A DNA stretch of 64,000 nucleotides, taken from Diphasiastrum complanatum (taxonomy: Eukaryota > Streptophyta > Lycopodiopsida > Lycopodiales > Lycopodiaceae). The notes beneath the pieces are model-generated. The model was not told where the DNA came from and did not search any database. It saw only the letters and a list, made by a program, of their open reading frames with translations. Position 1 is the first letter of the stretch. Every line of letters starts with the position of its first letter. Positions 11,251-24,900 of this stretch are shown one piece after another. The DNA lies in the NCBI GenBank assembly GCA_029204225.1, contig CM055112.1, positions 501,001-565,000 on the forward strand, read 5' to 3'. The position numbers and the translations under genes were made by a program.

Positions 11251-13145
11251 ATCCAATGCCTTGTAAATTGATTCCAAATGCAACTCTTGTATATATATCT
11301 CATCAACAACAATCATTTGGAGTTAATTGTCAACCTTCATTATTCATCATTCAATCAAGAAGAGATTGATTCAAAGCGGCTTCCTTCCACCTTAGATTGT
11401 TCAAGAAAGAGAGTCAGTAACATGGACATATTTCGAACATGCAATTACAATTTTGCAGTTCTTTTGGGTGTTGAAATTCAATTTCAAGTAGGTAAATTCT
11501 CAGATACTTGGTGTACTTTCAGTCTAAATATCATAATTGTGGATTTGCTCCGTGAATTTTGATGGAAAGCATAGGATTTTTTATGAATTTAGTGAATTTT
11601 TCACCTAGAATTGATGGTTTTTGCAAGGAATTGATTATAGGATCTGGTGTAGTACGCTTTCCAGATTGTACTTACTGTTTTACAGTCATTAATTATAGAA
11701 TTTAATGATTGCATGATGTTTGAATAGTCAAAAAGTTGACTAGATAGTGATTTTGGGCCGTAAATGGGTTATAGAAACCATGTTTGACTTGAATCAAAAC
11801 TTTTAGTGCTTTCATGCAATGGATTTACATGGATTTGGATCTGATTGCACGAATTTGTGGATTTTCCCCACAAATTTTGGTCAAAATTAGTCCAAAAACA
11901 AGGTTTTTTTTTATGATTTTTGGACTAATTTTGGGGTAGATCTCAAAAGTCTCAGGCACGACTTGGTATGAGCATTTTTAGAGATGTAATGCAGTTGTCC
12001 CTAAGCTATCATGAAGTTTGGTAGGGATTAAACACCATTAGGCGGCTCAAAACACTCAAAAATAGTGTATTTTTTTATGATTTTTGAGCATGAATACCTC
12101 TCAATTGGAGGTCTGAACCTATTGGTTCTTGTTACAAGCTTAAATATATATTGGATTGCCTCTGATTTGAGTCATCATGCATCCAATTTGGATATATGTG
12201 CATTAGACACCAACATATTGAAGTTTTGCTTGTTGGAGGAGGCCAAAAATGTATTTTTTGCATGATCTGAGCCTGTGATTGCTTGCTGGACCTGTTAGAA
12301 GCTTCTATACCTCTCTAATGAACCTTAGTAGAGTGCTTGTAACCTCTGATCCAAGGCTTATTGGGCTGGGATGTGATTTCTGAGGATTCCTCTCTCCAAA
12401 AGTGCGCCCTCCTACATGTTTTTATGCATTTACTGCTCGCACGTGTGAAGCCAGGGTGGAAGGGTGATGTGGAAAGTGCCTTGTAGACCCACCCTCTATA
12501 TTGTGCTTTACAGTGACCAATTTGGTGTCTTGTAGAGAAAGTTATGGCCGTTTAAATTTTGGCAATTTTTGAACTAAAATTTGCAAAATTTCGGAATTGT
12601 TATGATGCATGCATGCTTGTAAATCAGTATAGTGCTTTCCTGTTGATGAAAATGTATGGATAGACCTGTATGCATGCTTAAATGCATGTTTCATGCATAA
12701 CCAGTGATTTTGATCAATAGAATTCTTGCATGTACCTATTTTTGGCAATTTTAGATCAAAAAGCAGATTTCCTAACAAATAGACCATTTACGAAATTTTT
12801 TTCATTTTCTTAAAAAAGTTCGTGCATGTCGAGTTAGTTCCATGCTTGATCTTTTGAAATGATTTCGATTTGAAATAGTGCTTGTGTTATTGCAAAATCG
12901 ATTTTCACAGTTGGTCCATTTCGAACGGATTTCGAAAATCCCAGTTTTTTCGCAAATTTTAGTGGTTGGTCATAAAAAGTTGTTGTTGTTTAATTTGATA
13001 TGATATTGATTTTGCAAAAGTTTGCACAAATGAGTGAAAGACCTTGCTGAATAATATCAGCCAGTTATGAAGGTTTTGAACGTTTCACTTATTAGTTGAT
13101 GATTGGATCTCGACTCATTTAAGAAAAGTTTGCATGTCAGGAAAT
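11250..13145. other. No gene seen; possible gypsy leader
   Basis: AT-rich sequence without recognisable coding content. Its last part may be the untranslated leader of the gypsy relic that starts at 13150, but no 5' LTR matching the 3' LTR at 15491 was found. Confidence 0.4.
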
Positions 13146-13149
13146 CAAT

Positions 13150-15490
13150 ATGGCAGACGATAATGCAAATGTAGCTCTCGATGGTCAGGTGCCAATGCCT
13201 ACCTATCTGCAGATTTGCTAGTCATTAAGTCGAGCGCTTAATGAGATAAACAATAGGAACATTTTATGTGATCAACAAATGGAAGTATTGTTGAATCAAG
13301 TGAGAGCTTTGTCTATTTCGAATTTGGACTTTCAACCTAAACCTTTTTCAGGGGAGAAGAAAGAGAAGAAACTTGAAATTGTGGATGACTGGTTAACCAA
13401 GTGGACCGATTATTTTAATCTTCACGAAGTTCCATAAGTTGTTGTACCTCGGTCATAAGATCACCCATAGTGGGTTGGAGATTGACGAGAGTAAGGTCAA
13501 GATAATGCTTGAATGGCCGATACCAAAGATAGTTAGAGAAGTTAAATCTTTTCTCAATTTTACAATTTTCTTTCGTAAGTCAATTGAGGATTATGCTAAA
13601 GTGACAGCACCTTTAAATAATTTGAATAAAGACATAGTTAACAAAAAGAAAAAGAGAGGTCAACCTAGCGAATCTATTGAGTGGAATGATGAATTGAACC
13701 AATGCTTTGAGAAACTCAAGCAAATGGTTGCTTCAGCTCTTGTTTTATAGATCCCGAATTCTGATTTACCTTACATCGTGCGAATTGACGCAAGTGATTT
13801 GGCGATAGGGGCAGTTCTTCTATATCTATAGGATGATAGGCTGATAGCGTTTGAAAGCAAGATACTCACGGGGCCTTAGTTGCATTATACAACTCAGGAG
13901 AAAGAGTTATTTGCTGTGATACATGCACTTAAAACCTGGAGGCATTACCTTTATAGTAGTCAGTTTGTAGTGTATACAGATCACCAATTTCTGAAGTACT
14001 TTTGTGATCGGAACGATCTAAGGGGTCGTAAAGCTCGCTGGGTTGAGCTTATGCAGGAATTTGATCATGAGATCCGATATGTCAAGGGCAGCTCTAACCA
14101 AGTTGCGGATGTGCTTAGTCGGATTGGTGAATTAAATGAACTTTCATTCACCCAGATTTTCACTTATCTATATCTTTCACTGAGAGAAAAATGTGAATCA
14201 GATTCTCATTAATAGAGATTTACTCACAGGGGTCTCAGGTTCTTAAGGAAGATAAGAAGATAGCAGAACAGTTCTCTTTTTGAGGTGGGTTACTATTTTG
14301 GAATGGAAAAATGTGTGTACCAGCAGATGGTGAGTTAAAGAAGAAGATTCTTTATGAGTGTCATGAAGTTCCATGTGCAGGTCATCCGGGTATACACAAG
14401 ACTTTGGGCTTGGTCAGAAGAGAGTTTTATTGGCCGAAACTCAAGCCATTTGTCATGTCTTATGTGGTTAAGTGTAGGCTTGCCAATTAGCCAAAGCAAA
14501 ACGCTTAAAGATTGGAGGGTTGTTACATCTCCGTTATATCCCTCAGAAGCGATGGATTTTGTGGTTGGACTTCCAAAGACCCAACGTCATAATGGACAAG
14601 TTGACAAAGTAAGCTACTTATATACCAGTCAAGTCAACTGATAAGGCTTCGGATTTAGCCCAGATCTTTGTGAAAATATTATTTAGGCTTTATGGAACTG
14701 CCAAGTGATATAGTTAGTGATAGAGATCCTAAATGTATAGGTCACTTTTGGTCGGCTGTATTCCATAAGCTTGAAACCTCGCTTAGTTTTGGTTCTTTTG
14801 ATCATCCTGAATCAAATGGCCAGACTGAGAGAACTAATCAGACTATGGAGGATATGTTGAGAACTTATGTGTCTCACAGGCAATCTCAATGGGAAGATTA
14901 CATTCCTTTGATTGAGTTAGCTTATAACAATAGGAAACATTTTGCTACTGGTTATAGTCCGTTTATGCTGATGTATGGTTTTCAACCTAGATGTCCGATA
15001 AATGTGGAGACAAAGTCTGTTAAGATCCAGAAAGTTGCAGATTTCTTGCATGATATGTGTGAAATGTTACAAGTGGCACATGATTGTATCCAAAGTGCTC
15101 AGGATAGAGCTAAGCACTATGCCGATCTTAAGAGGTCTCCCAGAGATTTTAAAGTTGATGACTGGGTATATCTTAGAATAGCTAAGGATTCTAAGACTAT
15201 GAGTACAGGGAAACATTATAAATTGTCTACGAGATATTGTGGACCATTTCAGATTATAAAGAAAATTGGTTCTTTAGCTTACGAACTAGATCTTCAGAAC
15301 AAGACTACAGCGCACCCTGTGTTTCATGTAAGCCGTTTAAAATTAAGTTTACATGAAGGTGACATAGTTGGTTCAGAGGAAAATCTTACCCATACTCATC
15401 GTTTAGTATTCCTTTGGAGAGTCGAAAGCATAAAGAAGAATTTCCCTAGTTTTCATTTCTAGAGATAGAAATGGTTTAAGAGGGGAAGAA
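13150..15490 (+). pseudogene. Gypsy (Ty3) element F, internally deleted
   Basis: A gag start (13150-13436; ends in DDWLTKWTDYFNLHEVP after an internal stop) is joined abruptly to the end of reverse transcriptase. YLGHKITHSGLEIDESKVK starts at 13442, followed by RNase H (IRIDASDLAIGAVLL; YTDHQFLKYF; KGSSNQVADVLSRI) to about 14130. The integrase zinc domain (HEVPCAGHPGIHKTL) is at 14360-14470. The integrase core and C-terminus run from 14692 to about 15350 (DRDPKCIG, SNGQTERTNQTMEDML, PVFHVSRLKL). The rest of gag, the protease and most of reverse transcriptase are missing. Scattered stops show it is dead. No chromodomain is visible. Confidence 0.85.
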
Positions 15491-15945
15491 TGTTATGTCC
15501 ATGTCCTGTACAAGGGAATCGGAATAATTTCTGACGTGGATAGCCGGTCACTCCAGTTGTATGTGGCTATTAGTTATGCTACATCATTCCGAACGTGGTC
15601 GTATTAAATAATTAATACTCATATGAGGGCCCAAACCTATAATTGGACATAGGAGCACATGCATGGTGAAGACTACTTTAATGCAAGAATACGAGGTCAA
15701 TAGCTCAATTTAGGTCGCATGGGGATCCTAAAGAGAAACTTGCCCATCCTCCTATTGTGAATTGTGATTCTTGAGCCAATTTCTCCTCTCCTCTCTTGTG
15801 TTCTTCACTGTGGCTTGGGGGTGGATTGGTTAGAGTATTGACTAGCCTCTCCATATTGGTTGGGTGGTTCATGCTTCACAGGGGTCCTTTTGGTTTGCAT
15901 GTGATTAGAATCCTGAAGATCTTCACTTGGTGTTTCTTATAATTA
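15491..15945 (+). repeat. 3' LTR of gypsy element F
   Basis: It starts at TGTTATGTCCATGTCCTGTA directly after the purine tract AAGAGGGGAAGAA (15478-15490). It is clearly related to the LTR at 34923-35415, which has the same start, the shared block TTGGTTGGGTGGTT and a similar end, so the two belong to related gypsy families. The exact 3' end is estimated from that comparison. Confidence 0.65.
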
Positions 15946-15959
15946 CCATGGTCATTCAA

Positions 15960-17045
15960 ATCATCATTCTAATTCCACTATAACAAATGCAATAATTTGT
16001 GTCGACTATAAATATCGAAGAACTCTAAGTAGAGCTTTCCAATGAATGAAACATGGATTGGACATGTATCAGCTTAGTGTACTAACTGAATAAGCAATGT
16101 CAGGTCTAGTACATATCATGGCATACATGAGAGAACCAATAATAGAATGATAAGAATATTGTTCATCTGTTCGACTTATTCGAATCACTGGGGACACTGG
16201 TCTTTTTGAATATTTCAAACTTGGATCCATTGGAGTTTTGGCTTGTTTATACTTGGCCATTTTATGTTTGAATAAGAAGTTATGAATGTACCTTTGTTGA
16301 CTGATATAAATCAATCGATGATCACGATCTTTGAAAATATGTATACCAAGGCCGAAATGGGCCTCCCCTAAATTTGTCATATCGAATTCATTCAATAACA
16401 TCTCTTTGACATTCTTCAGCATTCGAATGTCATTACTTAAAAGTAATGTGTCATCAACATATAATGTAATGATAACGAAGTTGAATTTAAAATTTGTAGT
16501 ATATGTTACAATTAGCTGAACTTGGTATAAAACCTTGATGAATAAAGAATTTGTTAATTCCACAAAACCATGCATGAGACGATTGTTTAAACTCATAGAG
16601 AGCTTTTCAAAGCTTGCATACCTGATGGGTTTTATCCTCCAACTCGTAGCCTTCGGGTTGAGACACATAAATGTCTTCCTCAATAACTCCATGTAAAAAT
16701 GCACTTTGCACATCCATCTAGTGAATCTCTAAAGCTGCCACTGTTGCAAATGAAAGTAAAAGTCTTCTCAATGAATGTTTGACCACATGACTAAATTACA
16801 AATAATCAACATTCGGGATTTGGGAGAATCGTCTAGAAACTAATCTTGTTTTCCATCGATCAACTGAACCATCAGCTTTGTACTTGATTTGATAAACCCA
16901 TTTGCAAGAAATGATATTTTTACCACGTGGCTCGCCGTCTGTAACAATCCATGTTTGGGTTTTTATAAGAGATTGATACTCTTTTTCCATCATTGATTTT
17001 CACTGATCTGTTTCTGGACTTGAAATTGCTTCCGAATAACTTGGA
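15960..17045 (-). pseudogene. Copia relic A: linker and reverse transcriptase
   Basis: Minus-strand copia pol fragment, read from right to left. The linker and RT start (KTQTWIVTDGEPRGKNIISC, WVYQIKYKADGSVDRW) are at 16993-16796. A frame change follows, then 16713-16069 with the catalytic LYVDDTLLLSND, the block SQQRYIHNFLFKHKMAKYK, and SYHSIIGSLMYAMICTRPDI. RNase H and integrase are absent. The right-hand ~140 bp (16903-17040) is homologous to 22048-22184, where the integrase half of the same family begins. Confidence 0.8.
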
Positions 17046-18418
17046 GATGCTTACACAACAAGAAAGATAAAAAACTACCTCTACTTACAAGCAAGGTTGC
17101 AAAGAACCACAAAACATAACCAAATAGCATTAACCTTCTCTCCTTCTCACTCTCACACACACTCTCTCTTTTCCCTCTTCCTCAGCTCACTCCTCTACAA
17201 GCATAGAAAAACACCAAATCAAACATACATGCTACAAAGGGGCTAAAGTAGTAAGAAACTTATGCAAATTTGCATAATACATAGTCATACTAACATTAGC
17301 CAAACACCACATTTAGTACATATGGATCCAAAATAGCACCACTTAGCTCTCTTGCATTAAGGATCGAAATTACCTAGATGTCAAAACTACAAGCCTGTAG
17401 AGTGGTGTAAGTGATTTTTGCTCTTTGGGACCCACAGGGCTGGGAATTAGGGTTCTGGGTTCGCTTGACTCAATTTAGACTCATCATGATGTGCTTTAAA
17501 CATGCGAACCTAGATAGCAAAAATCGAGAGAAATATTGAGGTTTCTCTCTCCTATAGTGCCTTTGTCGTTGTGCTTGGCTGAATAGTGGAGCTTGGAAGT
17601 GTGCCGATCATTAGCAATGAGAATTTCCTTTACCGGCACTATTTTCAAGGAATATCCAAGCGATTAGTCCTTCCAACCCAAATGGATTGGCTTATAAGCA
17701 AAATCATAAACAAGTCTTGAATTCAATCGATCTATTGATTAATATAGAACATGGACTAACTATTTGCTGACTACATGGTGGTGGAGTATAAACATTTACT
17801 CGAGCTTGTAGAACTTAATAGATAAAGAGATTGTTCTTTACTTTAACTAAGAAAAATCAACAATAAATGGGTATTGTTTGACATGATGGTGTACAATATA
17901 GGCATTCATGTAGGTTGTGGTCAATCAAGGAAAAATGATCCATCATATATAGTGACATGATGTTCTTGATGGTGTACAATACAAGCATGCATGTAGGTAG
18001 TGGTCAATCAAGGCAAAAGGATCCATCATATAAACTGGCATTATGCTGTTAATGTGTAGGTGTGGCAAAAGTTTGGGAACCTGTTTCTTGATTATCAACT
18101 AGCTTGATTTTAAACTTTCTTTACTTCAAAATTATCAAATTTGTAGGAAGAAGTTAAGCTAAAGCTACATGTGCATCTTATTCAAGATATACTTTCACCC
18201 GGTACTTCATCACACAACCACATCTATGAATTGAGATAACATTACTCACTAAAAGCACTTACTAAATTTGTTGCCTATCCTTCACAATAGCCGAGTTAAA
18301 TAAGAGTTGCTAATGTGTTGTGCTTGACGCAAACAAGATTTTTGGCTATCTATGGACAAGGATATCTTCAAACTTCATGCTGCAATGCAAAAAGAAGATT
18401 AAGAGCATATTTTGGATG

Positions 18419-18420
<2 letters not shown>
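17046..18420. other. No gene seen; upstream region of the E2 gene
   Basis: No coding or element match was recognised apart from the short duplication at 17885-18032. The end of this stretch may include promoter or 5' leader of the E2 gene starting at 18929, but no TATA box or transcription start could be fixed. Confidence 0.4.
17885..18032. repeat. Direct duplication, period 83 bp
   Basis: Two ~66 bp copies (17885-17950 and 17968-18032) both start GATGGTGTACAATA and contain GTGGTCAATCAAGG and GATCCATCATATA. They differ at a few positions. Confidence 0.8.

Positions 18421-18422
<2 letters not shown>

Positions 18423-18471
<49 letters not shown>
18423..18471. repeat. (GA)n about 455 bp upstream of the E2 start codon
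   Basis: Uninterrupted GA dinucleotides over 49 bp. GA tracts in plant 5' regions are bound by GAGA-binding (BPC) factors. A regulatory role here is an inference from position only. Confidence 0.85.
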
Positions 18472-18472
<1 letters not shown>

Positions 18473-18928
18473 ACAAAATAATGATGAGATGGAAGTAAAT
18501 TGTAATATTGCCATGTGGGTTGTTGCAAAAGTACTTCCATATAGACCTTTGCAGGCCTGTGCCTCCTCCTCCTCTTTCTATTTGTATGTCTACTAGGAAG
18601 GATCTGTCGCCATAGTGTCCTCATCATCTTGTGGGTTTGCGAGCTGTTGCTTCTACTAGACCTTCCTAAGCACATTCCTAATGTGGGTTCCTGCCCTTTT
18701 CTTCCCTAGGCTATCCGATGGCCTCTTTCTTATAAGCTGAGGGGCATGAGCTATGCTGGCTAGCCGAGTAAGGGCTGCATTTTCAATTGTACTACTAAAT
18801 CGAGGCAGAAATACACACAACGATCGGTTGGGTAGAGGCTTTCTTTGTTTGTATACTTTCAGAGTATTTGCTAGGGCAAGCTGAAGAGGAGAACGCTGAA
18901 TCTGCAAGGGATTGGCAGTAGGGTCATC

Positions 18929-18972
18929 ATGTCTTCACCAAGCAAAAGGAGGGAGATGGATGTCATGAAATT
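18929..18972 (+). CDS. UBC5: E2 coding exon 1
   Basis: Encodes [14 protein letters not shown] plus two bases of Leu15. The ATG sits in CATCATGTCT. The donor is gtgagc at 18973, and intron 1 is 108 bp. Confidence 0.9.
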
Positions 18973-21900
18973 GTGAGCCATGATCTCAGATTCTGATGCA
19001 TAATTGCTGGATATCTCTTTTCAAACTTGGGTTTTCATGACTGGCCATTTTGGAGCTAAGAGTGTTATGTTGGCTGGCAGGATGATGAGTGATTATAAAG
19101 TGGAGATGGCCAATGATGGAATGAGCGAATTCTATGTGGAGTTTCAGGGGCCGCATGATAGTATGCCTGTCTTCCTTTTTATATGATCCCACGATCTTTT
19201 TGTTCCATGTGGATCTCAGAAATATATCTTTTCACTACTCAGGAGGAAAATGGCTGGCAATCAATCTAATATTTGACTGGGGGCTCCAATATAGAAACGT
19301 GTATCTAATATACCATGATCAATCAGGAAATTGGCAGAGGATAGCATAGCCTGAATGGCATTACTTCAAATAGGAGAAAAAGAGGAGGAAGAAAGTTTAG
19401 CTAATGCATTTCCTATAGAGTATGGCTTTAAAATCCTGTATACAAACCTATTTTTTGGAGGGATTTGCACCTTCAAAAGCCACATGATCATGTCTAAGTT
19501 TTTTTGGATAAATTTTTTTGTCACTATAGCAAGAGCTTCTTATTGCAATATTTTGTAGCAGGAGTCAGATCCTTCTTGGGGAAGGTAAGAGATTTGTTTA
19601 ACCTACCTATTGCATATATCACACCTTTTGGGTCTACAAAGAGGAGGAAAAATGGACCATGATACCACATATCATGGATCAGTGTATGTATCCTCTAGGA
19701 TGGTTGAAAGCGACATTAGATCTTTATTGTCATCATTGTCACATCCTATTTGGCCTAGTGAAAAGTATGGTTTACCTCCATAATTATTGTTAGACTATTT
19801 TGTGTGCTGAGTCGTCAAACAAGCAAATTTTCTACAAATGACGTAGACTTTTGTTATTTAAGGGTATGAAATGACAAAGGTGAGGGGCTTCAGCCAAAAT
19901 TCAAGTTACTTGGGAGATCTAAACATTTAGGATAAACCCATGCATTTTGCAAATTGAGATGAGAAGTACACAATGAATCTAAACATTAGTTCCACAAACA
20001 ATGTCAAAAATATGATGCATCATGTAGTCGAATCCAAGCTACCACATATGTTTACACAATCTTTTAGACTTGATGTAAGAGAAAATTATAGACACTTATT
20101 CGGACCCTTAAGTCATGATTAGGCACGTGGCCCCATTCGTTGCTTTGGGCCTCATGGTTCACTTGTTATATGCTTTTAGAATGTCCTATTGACTCCTATA
20201 CCTTTTAGTTATTTGGTGGGCTATGGTCTTGCCAAAGTCTTACCTTTACCACCAAGATCTCGATCATCTGTGCTGCAAGTCTTTCTTTTTGGATAAAATT
20301 TAATCATATGTCCAGGCTTGTTGCAAATATAGCAAAGATTTGCCTTTTTAGCCTTGATTCGGGACGTAAACTTTTTCATCTTCTTCTTCGACGGCCCATT
20401 TGTTCCAATTTGTCAAAGTATTTTGGAGCTCGGTTTGGACCTCGCTTCTTCCACTTCTTGGTTTTAGCGGTAGTTGGAATTTGTTAAAATTGCCTCCTGG
20501 ACACCACAACCTTGGAGTTTGTTAGAGTTAATGTACACATTGTTATCCCTAATGTTGTCATCTAGGATTATTGGGCCATGCTTGTGTGCTAATTCTAGGG
20601 GCCTTTACCTTGATTTAGTAAAGCCAAGTTAGAATTCACTTAGACTCAAGTTCGAGATTCTAGTGCTTGATTTGGAGCACAAGTTTTGCTATAGATAGGT
20701 GTTGGGTGCTTTTACCTTATATAGAGACATCAATTAGGCAATTGCGTTAAGGTTGTGTTTAGATTGCTTTTGCCTTTGGCATAGACCAAAGTCTATAAGT
20801 ATGGAGTGCGTCCTAGCTCATTTGCAATGGGACACAATTGGAGTTTAGTTTAGCCTCTAGCAAATTGCAATGAGACAGTGGGCACCGGGACTGGTCTGTA
20901 ATCAATTATCATGGATCAGGATTCAGCACTGATTCCTGAGTGCTCAAGGCTCAAGCCTCAGTGGTTGCGCCCAACTGCAAATCTGCTAGTCACCATGGTC
21001 CGCTAGTGAGCAGTGCTGACCCCTGAATCTTAGGTAGATAGGTCTGCAAAGACTTGCTAGGAGTTAGTTTTGACTTTGAGTGTTTGGTGCAGAAACACTT
21101 GTGAGGTAGCATATAGCTGAATTTTGCAGCAACTACACAATAGAGAAAGAAATCTTAATTTATGGATTGAAGAATTAACATGGAGAGCAATTAAAACATA
21201 CCAAGAGACCCTTACCTCACTACTCTGCCATTCTCCACACAATAGTTCATTGGAGTTACTGACCAACTTCCTCACTTCACACTGCTGCCTCCCTATCCTT
21301 GCCATCTAAAACTCATTGACACATCCATATCACCCCATCCCATTCAGCCTCCTCAATTTGAGGATGAGTGTTATTCCTTACATCTCGGAGTTGTCCATGC
21401 ACACTTACACGAACCACACTTTCGTGTACAACCCATCAATCCCTTCGTCGTACGCTTTTCCATAAAAAGCGTACCTATGAAGAACAAGAAGGAAAACGCC
21501 TTGTTGACTTTCTTTCCAGTTCCTTCACTAATGGTTTTTGGCAGGAGTTCATCCCTTTGCTCCACCCCCTCTTCTTGAGGAGTTGCGTACCTAGACTACG
21601 TACGCTGCTTCATTATACATTAAACCACTAGCACATCCATCTTTGTCTCCCCCCGTCGATGTGAGTTCACATTCTTCACCTCTAACATGGTCCTAGTGGC
21701 CATCAAGAGAATGAAGAGTCAATGGTGACCCCATGACTCCAGGTACGTTGTAACCAGCATGCTATCATGATCAAGCATGTTATTGTGAAGTTATATGGTA
21801 CAATTCTTCAATCGGTAGTGAGTTCTGAGGCTGAGACTAGGAGACTACATACATTGACCCAGGCAGATTTCCAAGCTCACTATTCCACTATTGACCATAT

Positions 21901-24900
21901 TTTTACTCTTGGGTAGACATAGGAGAGAGAAGGTTTGCTACTGTATTTTTGAATTTGAAAAAGCCTTTGACCTTGGCCCGCTTTCCCCTCTCATTCAAAG
22001 GTTGTGTGAGCTTGGTTTATGGATATAATTCTAGCGGTGATGGCACTTTGCAAGAAATGATATTCTTACCAACTGGCAAGTTTGTAATAGCCCATGTTTG
22101 GTTTTTTATAAGAGATTGATACTCTTTGTCCATCACTGATTTCCACTGATCTGCATCTGGACTGGAAATTGCCTTTGAATAACTGATTAGCTCCTCGACA
22201 AGATAACAAGTGGATATGGCGTTGTCGATAAATTTGTCGGGAGGAAATCCGTTTCAATTCGATCTTTGAAGAATTGGCTTTTCTGGTTGCTGCTATTGTG
22301 GCTGTGTCGAGTCGTCTTCCAAATCATTGATTGAAGTAGAGTCGAAATTCGAACTTGATGCTATATCAAGTGTTGATTCTACATATGCACCTTTCTCCTT
22401 TCCCTTGAGATTGACAAATTAATCTTCGAGAAAGATAGCATCTCTACTAACTGTAATCTTATTAGTCATTGGATTGTAAATCCTATAAGCTTTAAGATTT
22501 GGAAAATGTCCAACAATGATAGACTCGAAACTAATAGTGTCTAGCTTCGTACAAAGTTCTGTTGGAGTCTGTGTGATAGTGATACAACTAAAAGTTTGAA
22601 TATGGCAATATGCCTTACCGAAGATTTTGAACCTGTCCACACCTCTTCGGGTGTTTTGTCGAATAAGACTTTGGTTGTAAGTCAATTCTGAAGATATGCA
22701 GCCGTCTGCCCATAAAGTCTTCGATAGTCCTACATGTAGAATAATACTTTTCGCACTTTCGATAAGTGTTCAATTTTTACGTTCAGCCACTCCATTAGAC
22801 TGTGGAGAATAGTTGGTGGTATACTGCATAAGAATGCCATGAGCCTTGCAGTAATCTTTGAATTTAGTCGAAATGAATTCGCCTCCACCATCAATCCGAA
22901 TTGCTTTGATTTTCTTGGAAGTTTGATTCTCAACTTCTTGCTTGAATTGCTGAAAATACTTGAAGGCTTCTGATTTCTTCTTCAAAAAATAAACTGTTGT
23001 CCTTCTTGAATAATAGTCGATAAAGGTCACAAAGTACCCCTATCGAGAGAGTTGTCATGGGTCCACATGTGTCGCTATGCACAATATCTAACACAACTTT
23101 GGATGTGTGTTGAGAATCAGACTTCAAGGGAGTTCTTGTAGGAAATAGAAGCCTAAGGATCCAGGATCTTAACTATTCAATCACACAAAGCATTCTCAAA
23201 AGAAAGAGAGAGATGGCTAGAAACTCTCTTGTAGAAACTCGTGGACAGCCAAGGAGAATAGTCAGTATTGCTTACAAAAGTGTCTCATACAAATGGGATG
23301 CACACATATATATAGTCCAAGATGACTATCTAACTTCATGACTATTGGCTATTCAACTACTTGACTAGTGACTATCCAACTTTCTATAAGTTACATAGAA
23401 AGAATAAGGTACCTCTAATATGTCAAGTTGGGGTACTTAATGTCACAATTAGGCCTAGTGGACCCATGAGTCCCTACCAAGTTAATTTCATACTAACTTA
23501 GCTAACTCTAAGTTTAGTAGGCCTAATATAGTAAATGACCATGGTTACACAACTCTCGACCTTTTTGGGTCAAAGTAACCTATGGTAATGTAATCGATTC
23601 CATTTACATTCCAACACCTTCCTTAAATGGAAATGCATAACATAACCTGAAGTAACTTCTCGAAAGAGAAATGCAACTTGCTGTCCGAACTTCATGTCGC
23701 CAAATAAACTTCGCACCGAAGTAGTCGAAATCTCATCCCCAATCATGTCCAACATATAAAAGGAAAAGAATGCGTGATAATGAAGCATCAATTCGAAGGG
23801 TGAGGATTTGCATGCTCCATCCGAAGTAGGGAACCAACATAAACTTGGCAATAAGTCAAAACATGGACTTGTAATCCATCATAGGCTCCCACATCATTCA
23901 AAAATACTTCTTACCATAAGGACAATAAAAATGAGTACCAAACTCTTTTGGCATCACATCCTCCCAAACCTTACCATTAATGACTTGCTCACATAGAATA
24001 GGCAATGTACCAACATCATGATGAAGAGTAAGTGTAGAACCAAAAAAATCAGCAAGAGGTACTGATTTTAAAGAGGCATGTGCCTTCCCTTCATAGTAAG
24101 ACATTTCTTTGCTGTCCTGCAAAGTCTCCAATAGCCGACAAGGAACTGTTATGGGCTGTTCAACACTTTGCTGCCCAAACAACATGAATGAATATTCAAA
24201 GTGTAGTAGGGCGTGGAAACCCCTCCAAAGTTTGGGCTACATATAGCATGTTATGTATAGAGGTGGTGTCTTGCTAATTCTAGCTCTAGAACCCACATGG
24301 GTCCTTAACCTACTTGATTTACTTGCCTAATTAGCACAAGTGGGGTGTACTATGTACATAAATGTTTAACCCCCATGTCTTATGCACAACTTACAAGTTA
24401 CAAGTATACAAGCCTTAAGGGGCAAAATAGGCATTTTTTTCAACACCCCCACTCAATAGCTATATCCCATAGCAGGTTGTCCCTTTGACATACCTCAAAA
24501 CCCTCTTGGCTGCTTTCCAATGTGCTTCAGTTGGAGAACTCATGAACTGGCTTGCTACACCAACCGCATAGGAAATGTCTGGTCTCGTAGTGGTGAGATA
24601 AATCAGGCTACCCACAAGCTGTCTATAAAGAGTCTCATCCACAAAAGGAGTGCCATCATCTCTGGATGGCTTACTGCTGGTATCAATGGGCGTGGAAACG
24701 GGTTTGCAATCCTGCATGTTGAACCTGTTCAAAACTTCACATGCATAGTTGGCTTGGGAAATAAACACACAGTTTTCCTTTTTCCAAACCTCCAAGCCAA
24801 GACAATAATGGATTAAGCCCAAATCCTTCATCTCGAACTCATTTGATAAATGAGCCTTCACCTTTTCAATAAGCTGCCCATTGTTACCCGTGATGACCAA

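Noticed and set aside
24179-24184. Target duplication CAACA/CATAG for element C
   Set aside because: The sequences do not match, and the 3' LTR is truncated, so the true duplication is lost.
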